NCBI GenBank assembly: GCA_964470965.1
Contig: CAYYIS010000005.1
Location: 102,103-166,102, forward strand
Source of the DNA: CAYYIS01 sp964470965
Lineage (GTDB): Bacteria; JAAXHH01; JABIQT01
Direction: 5' to 3'
DNA length: 64,000 bases
The notes under the pieces are model-generated. The model was given only the letters and a program-made list of their open reading frames with translations. It searched no databases and was not told the DNA's origin. This document shows, one piece after another, positions 18,441 to 26,402 of this stretch. A program made the position numbers and the translations under genes. Numbering within the stretch: position 1 is the first letter of the stretch; every line of letters begins with the position of its first letter.

Positions 18441-18520
18441 AGGGCGTACCATAGGGCGTACCTTTCGAGCAAGGAACCGGCGTCGGGCGTATGGTCGAGC
18501 TTTCTCACGGGCGTACGCCC
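18439..18520. promoter_or_regulatory. Operator-like cluster of GGGCGTA repeats
   Basis: Two tandem 12-bp units ATAGGGCGTACC (18439-18450 and 18451-18462) overlap and follow the -10 box. A third GGGCGTA lies at 18485-18491, and a perfect 12-bp palindrome GGGCGTACGCCC at 18509-18520. Four related sites in 82 bases, just after a promoter, look like a multi-site repressor or activator region. Confidence 0.55.
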
Positions 18521-18640
18521 CTCCGTTAGAAAAACACAAAGATACAGGGTAGGCTGGATCTCCTGATCGGCGGGCACCTGTTCATGGTTCCGGTACACGG
18601 CTCAGCGACCAGCCCAACCCCAACAAAGGAGAAGACTCTC

Positions 18641-19516
18641 TTGCAAGCACTTGAGTATGCTACACCGCAAAGTGTATCCGACGCGGTGGGACTGCTGAAT
18701 GAAAACGGCGTCAACGCCCTTGTCTTGGCCGGCGGAACCGACGTCATCGTACAGGTTCGAGAAGGCCGCAGGCCTGCCGATCTGGTGGTCGATATCAAAC
18801 ATATACCGGATGTCAACGAACTCTCGTATCATCCGTCGGACGGACTGCACATCGGCGCGGCCGTACCCTGTTATCGAATTTACGGAGATGAAGCGATCGC
18901 AAAGGCGTATTCCGGATTGGTAGATTCGGCCTCACTGATCGGAGGTACGGCCATCCAGGGCCGTGCGTCCCTGGGCGGCAACCTTTGCAACGCTTCCCCC
19001 GCTGCAGATTCCATCCCGGCGTTGATTGCCTACGGCGCCGTATGCACCATAGCCGGACCAAACGGCTCTAGGCAGGTAGCGGTGGAAGATTTCTGCACCG
19101 GTCCGGGAAGAACCGTTCTGGGGAAGGGCGAATTCCTCGTTTCGTTTGACATTCCAGCGCCGGAAGCCAATGCAGGCTGTTATTATTTGAGGTTCATACC
19201 CCGTAATGAAATGGACATCGCGGTTGTCGGGGTTGGAGCGAAAGTGGTGCTAAGCGATGACCATTGCCGGTTCCAATCAGCCCGGATCGCAGTCGGCGCG
19301 GTGGCGCCGACCCCTCTGTTCGTACGGGAAGCCGGCGACGGGCTGGCTGGAAAAGCGGTATCCGCCGAAGTGATTCAGGAGGCGAGTGAACTCGCACGGG
19401 GTGCGGCGCGGCCGATCAGTGATATGCGCGGCACAGCGGAATACCGGACCCATCTCACCGGTGTATTGACCAAACGCGCCATCCAGGGCGCCGTGCAAAG
19501 AGCGAAGGAGTCTTAA
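18641..19516 (+). CDS. Molybdenum hydroxylase, FAD-binding (medium) subunit
   Basis: 291-aa CoxM/XdhB-type flavoprotein that takes electrons from the 2Fe-2S subunit. The FAD-binding PCMH fold shows 'VLAGGTDVIVQVREG', 'GLHIGAAV' and 'IGGTAIQGRASLGGNLCNASPAADSIPAL', the last containing the usual flavin loop GNLCNASPAAD. The C-terminal CO-dehydrogenase flavoprotein domain follows ('RFIPRNEMDIAVVGVGA', 'VGAVAPTPL'). The start is taken as TTG at 18641, nine bases after AAAGGAG, so that the protein opens at the usual place (QALEYATP). An ATG at 18584 would add 19 residues with no homology. The 2Fe-2S subunit gene begins 3 bases after its stop. The promoter and operator-like repeats lie 120-230 bases upstream. 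Confidence 0.9.
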   Translation: MQALEYATPQSVSDAVGLLNENGVNALVLAGGTDVIVQVREGRRPADLVVDIKHIPDVNELSYHPSDGLHIGAAVPCYRIYGDEAIAKAYSGLVDSASLIGGTAIQGRASLGGNLCNASPAADSIPALIAYGAVCTIAGPNGSRQVAVEDFCTGPGRTVLGKGEFLVSFDIPAPEANAGCYYLRFIPRNEMDIAVVGVGAKVVLSDDHCRFQSARIAVGAVAPTPLFVREAGDGLAGKAVSAEVIQEASELARGAARPISDMRGTAEYRTHLTGVLTKRAIQGAVQRAKES

Positions 19517-19519
19517 TCG

Positions 19520-19996
19520 ATGCCCAGTAAAGTACATGTACAGGCCACGATCAACAGCGAAGAGGTGGAGTTCCTCTGTGAAACACGCCAGAGCCTGCTG
19601 GAAGTCCTGCGGGACGTGCTTGGATTTACCGGTTCCAAAGAAGGCTGCAACAACGGAAACTGCGGAGCCTGCAGTGTCATACTCGATGGACGTCTGGTAA
19701 ATTCATGCCTGGTGTTCGGTTTTGAAGTCCAGGGATGTGATATCCAGACCATAGAAGGCATCGGTTCACCCGAAGATTTGCATCCGCTTCAGCAGCAGTT
19801 CCTCGAGCATGCGGCGCTGCAGTGCGGTATCTGCACGCCCGGGTTCATCGTGGCTGCGAAAGCGCTGCTGGACCGGAATCCGGATCCGACCGAAGCCGAG
19901 GTACGCAACTGGCTGGCTGGCAACCTGTGCCGCTGCACAGGCTACGACAAAATCGTCCGCGCGGTTGTGGATGCGGCAAAGGTATCTCAGACTTAA
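19520..19996 (+). CDS. Molybdenum hydroxylase, [2Fe-2S] (small) subunit
   Basis: 158-aa CoxS-type iron-sulfur subunit with both cluster sites intact. The plant-ferredoxin-like cluster is held by C43, C48, C51 and C63 ('EGCNNGNCGACS…C'). The helical domain cluster is held by C102, C105, C137 and C139 ('QCGICTPGF … LCRCTGYDKIV'). It shuttles electrons from the molybdenum site to FAD in the cytoplasmic heterotrimer. It is tightly packed between the flavin (3 bases upstream) and molybdenum (21 bases downstream, with AAGAGGAG ribosome site) subunit genes. Length and order are those of CO-dehydrogenase, nicotinate or 4-hydroxybenzoyl-CoA-type enzymes. Confidence 0.95.
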   Translation: MPSKVHVQATINSEEVEFLCETRQSLLEVLRDVLGFTGSKEGCNNGNCGACSVILDGRLVNSCLVFGFEVQGCDIQTIEGIGSPEDLHPLQQQFLEHAALQCGICTPGFIVAAKALLDRNPDPTEAEVRNWLAGNLCRCTGYDKIVRAVVDAAKVSQT

Positions 19997-20017
19997 CACA
20001 AGAAGAGGAGAGACAAC

Positions 20018-22291
20018 GTGTCTACGAACGGATACAAAGTCATAGGGACGCGACCGATCCGCCACGACGGAGTCGATAAGGTGACCGGCCGTGCCCTGTA
20101 CGGCGCGGACATCCGGCTAACCGGTATGCTGCACGGTAAAATCCTGCGCAGTCCCCACGCCCACGCCCGTATAAAGAATATCGATACAAGCAAGGCCGAG
20201 GCGTTGCCCGGTGTAAAAGCAGTTGCTACGGCTGCGGACCTTCCACAGGTCGCCGACAAAATCGCCGATCTGGGCGAGGCCATTGTGAACCTGCGTGACG
20301 CAAGCAATAACGTACTGGCCTACGGAAAAGTTCTGTACAAAGGCCATGCAGTCGCAGGCGTAGCCGCCACGAATCCCCACATCGCTGAAGAAGCGCTTGG
20401 ACTGATAGACGTATCATATGAAGTGCTGCCCCATGTCACCGGGGTGCGCGAAGCCATGAAGGACGATGCGCCGATCCTGCATGAAGATATGAAGATGACC
20501 GAAATGGGTGAAGAAACCGATAAAATCAGTAATATCGCCAGCCATTTCCAGCACAAACAGGGGGATCCCGAAAAGGGATTTTCCGAGGCGGATGTGGTGA
20601 TAGAACGTGAATTCGACACGGCGACGGTCCATCAGGGTTATATCGAACCTCACAATGCGACCGCCGTGTGGAATGAAGAAGGCCACCTGACTATTTATAC
20701 AAGTACGCAGGGTGCATTCGCGGTCCGCGATCAGCTCGTCGAAATTCTTCAGATTCCCGTATCAAAAGTCAAAATTGTCCCCATGGAAATAGGCGGCGGT
20801 TTCGGTGGGAAGATTTCGGTCTACACCGATCCGGTGGCTGCAGTCCTGTCCAAAAAATCCGGTCATCCCGTCAAGACGACCATGGACCGAGACGAGGTGT
20901 TCGAAGGCACAGGACCAACGCCGGGTTCCTATCTCAAGATTAAAATGGGCGCTACAAACGACGGACGCATCATCGCGGCGACCGCTTACATGGCTTATGA
21001 GGCCGGCGCCTATCCTGGCTCCCCGGTCGGCGCCGGCGCCGGTTGTATTCTGACGCCCTACAACATCCCGAATGTGCAGATTGACGGTTATGACGTGTGC
21101 GTCAACAAACCCAAGACAAACGCGTACCGGGCACCGGGCGCTACGAATGCGGCGTTCGGTTCCGAGACGGTGGTGGATGAACTGGCGGAAACGATCGGCA
21201 TGGATCCGTTGGAATTTCGTATCAAGAACGGCGTCAATGAAGGTCACCGCCGGCCCGATGGCCCCGAACATCCGAGGATCGGTTGCATCGAAACCACGGA
21301 AGCGGCGAAGCAGTCCAGTCACTACGCGTCGACACTTGAACCGTCTACCGACGGCAAGCTGCGTGGTCGTGGCGTTGCCTCCGGATACTGGTTCAACTTC
21401 AACGGTGGCCGGTCTGCTATCTCCGTCAGCGTCAACGATGATGGCACCATCAATATGATGGAGGGATCAACCGACATCGGCGGCAGCCGCGCCTCTATCG
21501 CCATGCAGCTCGCGGAGACGGTCGGTATGACCGCACAAGACATCAACCCACGCGTGGTCGACACCGATGCCATCGGCTATACGGATGTGACCGGCGGGAG
21601 CCGCACCACGTTCGGTACAGGCATTGCGGCCCATGCCACCGGCCAGGCCTTGATCCGCGAAATGAAGGAGAGGGCATCACAGATCTGGGACGTGTCGGCG
21701 GACGCTATCGAATTCAAGGACGGGGTGTTCTCCTATAAGGATGATGACGAGAAACGCGGTACCTTCAAGGAACTGGCCGGAAAAATCGGCGGGACCGGCG
21801 GGCCGCTTGTGGCCCAGGTGAGCACCAATCCGGACGGCTCCGGCGGCGGAGCGTTTGCCACTCACATCGTCGATGTGGAAGTGGATCCGGACACCGGCAA
21901 GGTGGATATCCTACGTTACACCGCAGTTCAGGATGTAGGCACAGCTATCCATCCGAGCTATGTGGAAGGACAGATGCAGGGCGGTGTGGTACAGGGTATT
22001 GGCTGGGCTTTGAACGAGGAGTATATCTACAACGATAACGGCGAGATGACCAACGCCAGCTTCCTCGACTACCGCATGCCCACGACCCTCGATCTTCCCA
22101 TGATCGAAACGATCATGGTGGAAGTACCCAACGTCAGCCATCCCTACGGTGTCCGTGGCGTCGGAGAAGTGCCTATCGTGCCGCCACCCGCGGCTATCGC
22201 CAATGCGATCTACCAGGCGACGGGAGTCCGCATGGTCGATCTGCCAATGTCACCGCCCCGCTTAACCGCGGAGATGGCGAACAAGGGGTAG
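20018..22291 (+). CDS. Molybdenum hydroxylase, molybdopterin-binding (large) subunit
   Basis: 757-aa catalytic subunit of the xanthine dehydrogenase/aldehyde oxidase family. It has an N-terminal 'hammerhead' domain ('VTGRALYGADIRLTGMLHGKILRSPHAHARI') and molybdopterin-binding domains with 'GGGFGGK' at about residue 259 and 'AYRAPGATNAAFG' at about 368. The catalytic glutamate is E717 in 'GVRGVGEVP'. The active-site loop is not AYRCSFR (form I CO dehydrogenase) or AYRGAGR (form II), so CO oxidation is unlikely. A purine, aldehyde, nicotinate-like or aromatic-CoA substrate remains possible. It is the third gene of the operon, preceded by GAGGAG, and a MoaD-like gene starts 3 bases after its stop. 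Mo-cofactor assembly genes are not seen nearby. Confidence 0.93.
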   Translation: MSTNGYKVIGTRPIRHDGVDKVTGRALYGADIRLTGMLHGKILRSPHAHARIKNIDTSKAEALPGVKAVATAADLPQVADKIADLGEAIVNLRDASNNVLAYGKVLYKGHAVAGVAATNPHIAEEALGLIDVSYEVLPHVTGVREAMKDDAPILHEDMKMTEMGEETDKISNIASHFQHKQGDPEKGFSEADVVIEREFDTATVHQGYIEPHNATAVWNEEGHLTIYTSTQGAFAVRDQLVEILQIPVSKVKIVPMEIGGGFGGKISVYTDPVAAVLSKKSGHPVKTTMDRDEVFEGTGPTPGSYLKIKMGATNDGRIIAATAYMAYEAGAYPGSPVGAGAGCILTPYNIPNVQIDGYDVCVNKPKTNAYRAPGATNAAFGSETVVDELAETIGMDPLEFRIKNGVNEGHRRPDGPEHPRIGCIETTEAAKQSSHYASTLEPSTDGKLRGRGVASGYWFNFNGGRSAISVSVNDDGTINMMEGSTDIGGSRASIAMQLAETVGMTAQDINPRVVDTDAIGYTDVTGGSRTTFGTGIAAHATGQALIREMKERASQIWDVSADAIEFKDGVFSYKDDDEKRGTFKELAGKIGGTGGPLVAQVSTNPDGSGGGAFATHIVDVEVDPDTGKVDILRYTAVQDVGTAIHPSYVEGQMQGGVVQGIGWALNEEYIYNDNGEMTNASFLDYRMPTTLDLPMIETIMVEVPNVSHPYGVRGVGEVPIVPPPAAIANAIYQATGVRMVDLPMSPPRLTAEMANKG

Positions 22292-22294
22292 GGT

Positions 22295-22564
22295 ATGCCC
22301 ACCGTATGGATTCCATCCCTGATGCGCAATCTGACGGACGGGGTTGAGAAGATAAAACTCGACGCCGTATCGGTGGGTCAGATAGTGACGCAACTGGACG
22401 AGAAGTACCCGGGATTCAGAAAACGGATATGTGACGAACAGGAAGATCGCATCCGGCCAAACATCGCGATAATGGTCGACGGGCGTAACGTAAAAATGGG
22501 ACTGCAGGAAAAGGTGGACCAAAACAGTGAGGTGCACTTCCTGCCAGCAATCAAGGGAGGGTAG
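22295..22564 (+). CDS. MoaD/ThiS-like ubiquitin-fold sulfur carrier
   Basis: 89-aa beta-grasp protein ending in exactly Gly-Gly ('FLPAIKGG' stop), the activated tail of MoaD/ThiS sulfur carriers. 'RPNIAIMVDGRNVKMG' and 'VHFLPAIKGG' are typical of the family. In molybdopterin synthase MoaD delivers sulfur as a C-terminal thiocarboxylate. Here the gene is the fourth member of the molybdenum hydroxylase operon, 3 bases after the large subunit and just before the operon terminator. It may supply a dedicated sulfur donor for the cofactor of this enzyme or for another pathway. MoaE and MoeB partners are not in the window. The family is confident; the specific role is inference. Confidence 0.8.
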   Translation: MPTVWIPSLMRNLTDGVEKIKLDAVSVGQIVTQLDEKYPGFRKRICDEQEDRIRPNIAIMVDGRNVKMGLQEKVDQNSEVHFLPAIKGG

Positions 22565-22582
22565 GTTCCTCGCTTGTAAATG

Positions 22583-22622
22583 AAAGGCCGTTCCATATGA
22601 CAATGGGACGGCCTTTTTATTT
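22583..22622 (+). terminator. Rho-independent terminator of the molybdenum hydroxylase operon
   Basis: A 14-bp stem AAAGGCCGTTCCAT (22583-22596) with ATGGGACGGCCTTT (22603-22616), one G-T pair and a 6-base loop, followed by TTTATTTT. It lies 19 bases after the MoaD-like stop. Confidence 0.9.
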
Positions 22623-22637
22623 TGGTGTATCCCGGTT

Positions 22638-22870
22638 CTATGTCAGTTTGTTCCGCACATTCCCAATCAGGATGCCGCTTTCAACATCGGCGGTGATCAA
22701 CTCAATTAGATCCGCCCGGGCACTCCGACCTTCCCGGAAAACTGTTCCGGGAGCAAAAACGTTTTCAGCAGGAGTTTTTACTCCCTTGGATTGAACGAAT
22801 TGGTTATTGGGTGTCCTTCTCTGCCGATGACTGACGAAGTGTCGATTGGGAATTATCCAGGCGCCTGAAA
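22638..22870 (-). pseudogene. Possible gene remnant without a start
   Basis: Downstream of the HAS-barrel gene on the same strand, one frame stays open for about 77 codons and ends at the TAG at 22638-22640. Its last part (…FAPGTVFREGRSARADLIEL then ITADVESGILIGNVRNKLT) has the composition of real protein, but no ATG, GTG or TTG is available near its beginning. I do not recognise the family. It may be the tail of a deleted gene. An 8-bp inverted repeat (22732-22739 with 22745-22752) lies inside it. Confidence 0.3.
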
Positions 22871-22881
22871 AGACTCAGACG

Positions 22882-23466
22882 TTACACGTGTATCCGTTCG
22901 AGGATGGAATGCAGACGTTCGTAATCGTCTTTGAGCAGACGGGCGACCTCTTTGCCAGCCCGAACCAGATAGTTTCCGTTTTCACCACGAGCCAGATAGG
23001 CATTGCGGATGGCTGCAATGGTGAGCTCATCGGACGGGACCCTGGTCTGGTTAAAAATTGGGCGGAGGTAATGGGATCGGTCCGTGAAACTCGCAATCTC
23101 TTCCGCGGAACAGAAATGCACAAAGCTGTGGATTTTGGGCGGTTGAGGCGGCAGGGACTGGTAAATACCCGTGTCATCTTTGTAGCCGATGATTAGCGAG
23201 GTGAATTCTGTGCGTAAAAGTTCAAATATCTGAGGCTGTTCGAGGCGCAGTTCGTCCTCTGTCTTCCCGTACGCCGTGGGCCTCCGATTCGGCTCCATGC
23301 TCTGAGTGGCCACGCTGTATACGATCGCATAGACAATCGGATAGCTGTCTATCTTGACATAGGCCCCGAAGGGAGGCGCGCCGTGTAGCACGCGGCTCTC
23401 TGCCGTGAACTCAATCGTGTTACTCTCAATTACCTCTCCCACATGCGGTTGGCCCTGCTCAGCCAT
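22882..23466 (-). CDS. HAS-barrel domain protein (HerA-associated type)
   Basis: 194-aa protein that looks like a stand-alone HAS barrel, the N-terminal beta-barrel of HerA and ATP-synthase subunits. The opening 'HVGEVIESNTIEFTAESRVLHGAPPFGAYVKID' gives the short beta strands and 'G.V' start of that fold. A helical C-terminal half ('EELTIAAIRNAYLARGENGNYLVRAGKEVARLLKDDYERLHSIL') follows. There is no P-loop, so it is not a helicase itself. Proteins of this kind are known in bacteria next to NurA and a HerA ATPase. Here NurA is directly upstream (21-base gap, same strand) but no HerA gene follows. It probably docks NurA to a HerA-type ring encoded elsewhere. Family call is moderate. Confidence 0.6.
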   Translation of the reverse strand: MAEQGQPHVGEVIESNTIEFTAESRVLHGAPPFGAYVKIDSYPIVYAIVYSVATQSMEPNRRPTAYGKTEDELRLEQPQIFELLRTEFTSLIIGYKDDTGIYQSLPPQPPKIHSFVHFCSAEEIASFTDRSHYLRPIFNQTRVPSDELTIAAIRNAYLARGENGNYLVRAGKEVARLLKDDYERLHSILERIHV

Positions 23467-23487
23467 TACTATCCTCCGTCATTTCCA

Positions 23488-24675
23488 TTAAATCAACAAT
23501 CTGCGTTTCGAAATATTCTTGCGCGATACTTCGGATCGGACACCACCGATGACGTATGAATCGCTTAATAAACGATAGAACAACTCCCGGTCGGCTCCTC
23601 GGACAACCGCTTTCTCATGGGCCTCGGACAGGACAATCGGATATCCCTTTCCTTTTTCCACCTGGTCGCACACCGTGGCATGAACAAGATCCAAGAGTTT
23701 CGAATCCTGGGCCACCCATTCGGGTATTTCCACTCGGGCCACTTCGAAGCCCACATTAACATAGAAGAAATAAATTCGATGACGACCATATTCCTTCAGT
23801 ATTTCGGATGTACTGCGGAACAGCACGGAACGGTCTCCAGGATTGTGGAGCACCCGCCCGAAGAGCACGCGGTCCGTCAAGCCTTCGATCACGGTGCAGG
23901 GAGGCCTGTCCGGATGGAGCGTGTGCTGCGGGCAGGCGTCGCAGGCCGGGACCTCATCTTCGGGGCACAGCCCCACGCGCAGGGCGTTGACTACATCCGC
24001 ACTGTTGGGACTGCTGATGTACCCGGCCACCGGAACCCCCGCGTCGGCAAACCGATCGAAGGCGCCCATCGTCTCTTTTAGCATCGGAATTTTGAAGTCG
24101 TCCGGCTTTCCTTCCAGCGTCCAGTCGATCAGGGTTCCATCGGACATACCCACCGCTTTCGTACGTGAGTCGGGAATTTCGTCTATCAAATCCGCCAGTG
24201 TCGTCAATTCCATCACACCGCGCCGGATCCCCACAACTTCGGCATTGATAGGTATTCGCTTGCCGCTCCATTCCACATACAAATCGTCTTCATTGAAAAA
24301 CAAACTCGGCTTGCTGGCAAGGATAGGACGTTCTCTGGTGCCATAGTGAATTACGATGGTTCCGATGTTTATGAGATAGCAGTTAGACACTTCATGGCGA
24401 TCCGGAAATAGCTGAGAGCCGTCCGTCGCCAGCAGCGTGATCTGGGCCGGGCGTTCGGGACGTTGTCTATGAATCGTCATCGGTTCAAGTATTTCGCCCA
24501 CCAGCCAGCCGGGTTTGCTGCGTCCAATCTTTTCAGCAAGGAATCGCCAGTCCACTGTCCAGCGCCGGGCTTCCTGGTACGCCCTTTCCAGTTTATTTCC
24601 GGAAGCACGCTGCACGGAATGTTGCTCCCGGACCATGATGCTAATCTGCTGTTTTGTCGCTATGTGATCAAGCAT
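23488..24675 (-). CDS. nurA: NurA-domain nuclease
   Basis: 395-aa protein with a NurA domain, an RNase-H-like 5'-3' nuclease that works with the HerA DNA translocase in end resection or in defence-type complexes. The first metal-binding Asp lies in 'ITLLATDGSQLFPDRHE' (about residue 90) and the second in 'AVGMSDGTLIDW' (about residue 200). The late 'YPIVLSEAHEKAVVRGADRELFYRLL' segment carries the conserved C-terminal block. A Cys-rich insert 'PACDACPQHTLHPDRPPC' (three Cys, one His) could bind zinc. The gene forms a two-gene unit with the HAS-barrel protein and is divergent from a glycosyltransferase operon. The ATG at 24675 gives the full N-terminus; no strong ribosome site was seen. Confidence 0.8.
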   Translation of the reverse strand: MLDHIATKQQISIMVREQHSVQRASGNKLERAYQEARRWTVDWRFLAEKIGRSKPGWLVGEILEPMTIHRQRPERPAQITLLATDGSQLFPDRHEVSNCYLINIGTIVIHYGTRERPILASKPSLFFNEDDLYVEWSGKRIPINAEVVGIRRGVMELTTLADLIDEIPDSRTKAVGMSDGTLIDWTLEGKPDDFKIPMLKETMGAFDRFADAGVPVAGYISSPNSADVVNALRVGLCPEDEVPACDACPQHTLHPDRPPCTVIEGLTDRVLFGRVLHNPGDRSVLFRSTSEILKEYGRHRIYFFYVNVGFEVARVEIPEWVAQDSKLLDLVHATVCDQVEKGKGYPIVLSEAHEKAVVRGADRELFYRLLSDSYVIGGVRSEVSRKNISKRRLLI

Positions 24676-24887
24676 AGGCCTGCGCCGCCGTTCCGTATAT
24701 GTGGGGTGTTATCGTCTTATGATACTACCTGACAGAAATTTCCAAAAGACCAAACACCTTATAACTAAACATTTGTATCGTGGATGTCAAGGAATTTATG
24801 CCTGAGCTTCTGTCGCCCAGTGGGTTACGGTCCATTTCCTCCAGGGCATTTTGCATTTCATTAGGGGCCGAAAGCGGTAGTTCCTGC

Positions 24888-24916
24888 TTGACAGTAAACG
24901 GACACGCACATACACT
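24888..24916 (+). promoter_or_regulatory. Promoter of the glycosyltransferase–accA operon
   Basis: TTGACA at 24888-24893, a 17-base spacer and TACACT at 24911-24916. The GGAAGGAG ribosome site at 24925-24932 would sit almost at the 5' end of the mRNA, giving a very short leader. Confidence 0.5.
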
Positions 24917-24938
24917 TACGCTACGGAAGGAGATGCCT

Positions 24939-26402
24939 TTGAGCCAGGCCGATGATGCGTCTTCGCATAACCAATGGAAAGGGCTGCTGCTGTGGCCTCT
25001 GGTCGTCGCTGTCTTGTTCGTACTGCCGTCCCTCAACGACGGTCTTGTGTCGGACGATTATGAATTGATCGCAGAAGGCACCATCAGGACATCCGATCAC
25101 ATACTGGAGGCTTTGACAGAATCCGGTATGGCGGGGTTTTATCGTCCGGTTCCGAGACTTCTTCTGGGAATTAATCGGGCGATCCACGGTTTGCACCCGT
25201 TCGGCTACCATTTCATCAATGCGCTTGTACATGCGGCAGTGGTGATAGTCCTGGTGAAGCTGCTGTCCACGGTAACCGCAGGGACCGCCGTTCCGCTGAT
25301 CGCCGGGGTGCTGTTCGCCGGGCATTTTGTGCATGTAGAACCGGTGTACTGGGTCTCTGCCCGAAACGAACTGCTGGCTGCCCTGCTGTACTTGGCTGCC
25401 CTATTGTGTATCACGCGAGAAGCGAAACGCTTAAGGATCGCGGCGCTTGCGGTTTTTTTTCTGGCGCTGCTCACGAAGGAGACAGCCGTTACCCTGCCGT
25501 TTACAGTGGTTCTGGTGACTATTTATAGGATAGGTGGGTCATATGCTGAGAGAATCCGGTGTGGGTTGCGCTCCGGTCTGCCCTTCGCGGGTGTACTCGG
25601 TGTTTATGGGCTGTTGAGGTGGAGCGCTGGCGCCGACTGGCCCTGGTCCAGTCGGGGAGTCGGATTCGGTATCGACCCGTATCTGATCGTAAAAAACATC
25701 GAGCAATACACCGTGCAGCTTTTGGTGCCGGTCCGATCGCTTATGGACCTTCAATCCATAGATACCTACGGCGCCGTAACTGCCGCCGTCCGTTCCGACG
25801 GTTCAGATGCCGGGATCTGGCCATGGTTGTTGCTCGGAGCAGTCCTGCTGATCGCCGGGATCTGGATAGCCATTCGGATCGGGGGGAATTCGGCTGCCGC
25901 CGGACTCGTTTTCACCGCCACAACCGCGCTGCCGTTCCTCTTTATGGATAACACCGGACTCCGATATATGTATCTACCTTCTGCAGGATTTGTATTGACT
26001 GTCGCGGCCTGTCTGACCGGCCTGGCAGGCCGCTGGACCGACGCCACACAGGGTGAAGTGATTCAATGGTGGCTCCTTCGTGTCATTGTATGTATATTGC
26101 TGCTGTTATCATTGGAACAAACGCGCTGGTGGGATGAAGCTGGTAGGTTGTGCGCTTCGACGGTCGACCGTGTTCTGACTCATGCGGCAACCGTTCCGAC
26201 CGGCACAGGGCTCTACGTATTCGATATACCGCGCCGGCTACACGGCGCCTATGTGTTTCATAACGGTTTCGAAGAGGCCGTTCGTATGAATAACCCCGGT
26301 AGTTCGCGTTCCATACTAGACGGTGAACGCATGCTGGAACAGGAAGGCGTCCTGCCGGATGGAATCATGATATTCCGGCTGAACGAGCCAGTAGCCAAAT
26401 GA
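24939..26402 (+). CDS. Multi-pass membrane protein, GT-C glycosyltransferase-like
   Basis: 487-aa integral membrane protein with about ten hydrophobic helices. Its layout resembles protein-O-mannosyltransferase/GT-C enzymes. An early loop after the first helix contains 'LNDGLVSDDYELI' (an acidic pair where GT-C enzymes bind metal or donor), then 'YRPVPRLLLGINRAIHGLHPFGYHFINALVH'. These match the 'D.…RP…N…G..P..yH..N…H' pattern of that superfamily. A soluble C-terminal stretch follows the last helix. The TTG at 24939 is chosen because GGAAGGAG ends 6 bases upstream; the ATG at 24933 is too close to that site. It overlaps the next gene by ATGA. It probably uses a polyprenyl-linked sugar at the periplasmic face; the substrate is unknown. 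Confidence 0.65.
   Translation: MSQADDASSHNQWKGLLLWPLVVAVLFVLPSLNDGLVSDDYELIAEGTIRTSDHILEALTESGMAGFYRPVPRLLLGINRAIHGLHPFGYHFINALVHAAVVIVLVKLLSTVTAGTAVPLIAGVLFAGHFVHVEPVYWVSARNELLAALLYLAALLCITREAKRLRIAALAVFFLALLTKETAVTLPFTVVLVTIYRIGGSYAERIRCGLRSGLPFAGVLGVYGLLRWSAGADWPWSSRGVGFGIDPYLIVKNIEQYTVQLLVPVRSLMDLQSIDTYGAVTAAVRSDGSDAGIWPWLLLGAVLLIAGIWIAIRIGGNSAAAGLVFTATTALPFLFMDNTGLRYMYLPSAGFVLTVAACLTGLAGRWTDATQGEVIQWWLLRVIVCILLLLSLEQTRWWDEAGRLCASTVDRVLTHAATVPTGTGLYVFDIPRRLHGAYVFHNGFEEAVRMNNPGSSRSILDGERMLEQEGVLPDGIMIFRLNEPVAK

Noticed and set aside
18641..22291. Carbon monoxide dehydrogenase (coxMSL)
   Set aside because: Subunit order and folds fit, but the large-subunit active-site loop is neither AYRCSFR nor AYRGAGR, so the general name molybdenum hydroxylase is used.
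22882..23466. HerA helicase
   Set aside because: The protein has only 194 residues and no Walker A or B motif; only the barrel-like part is present.
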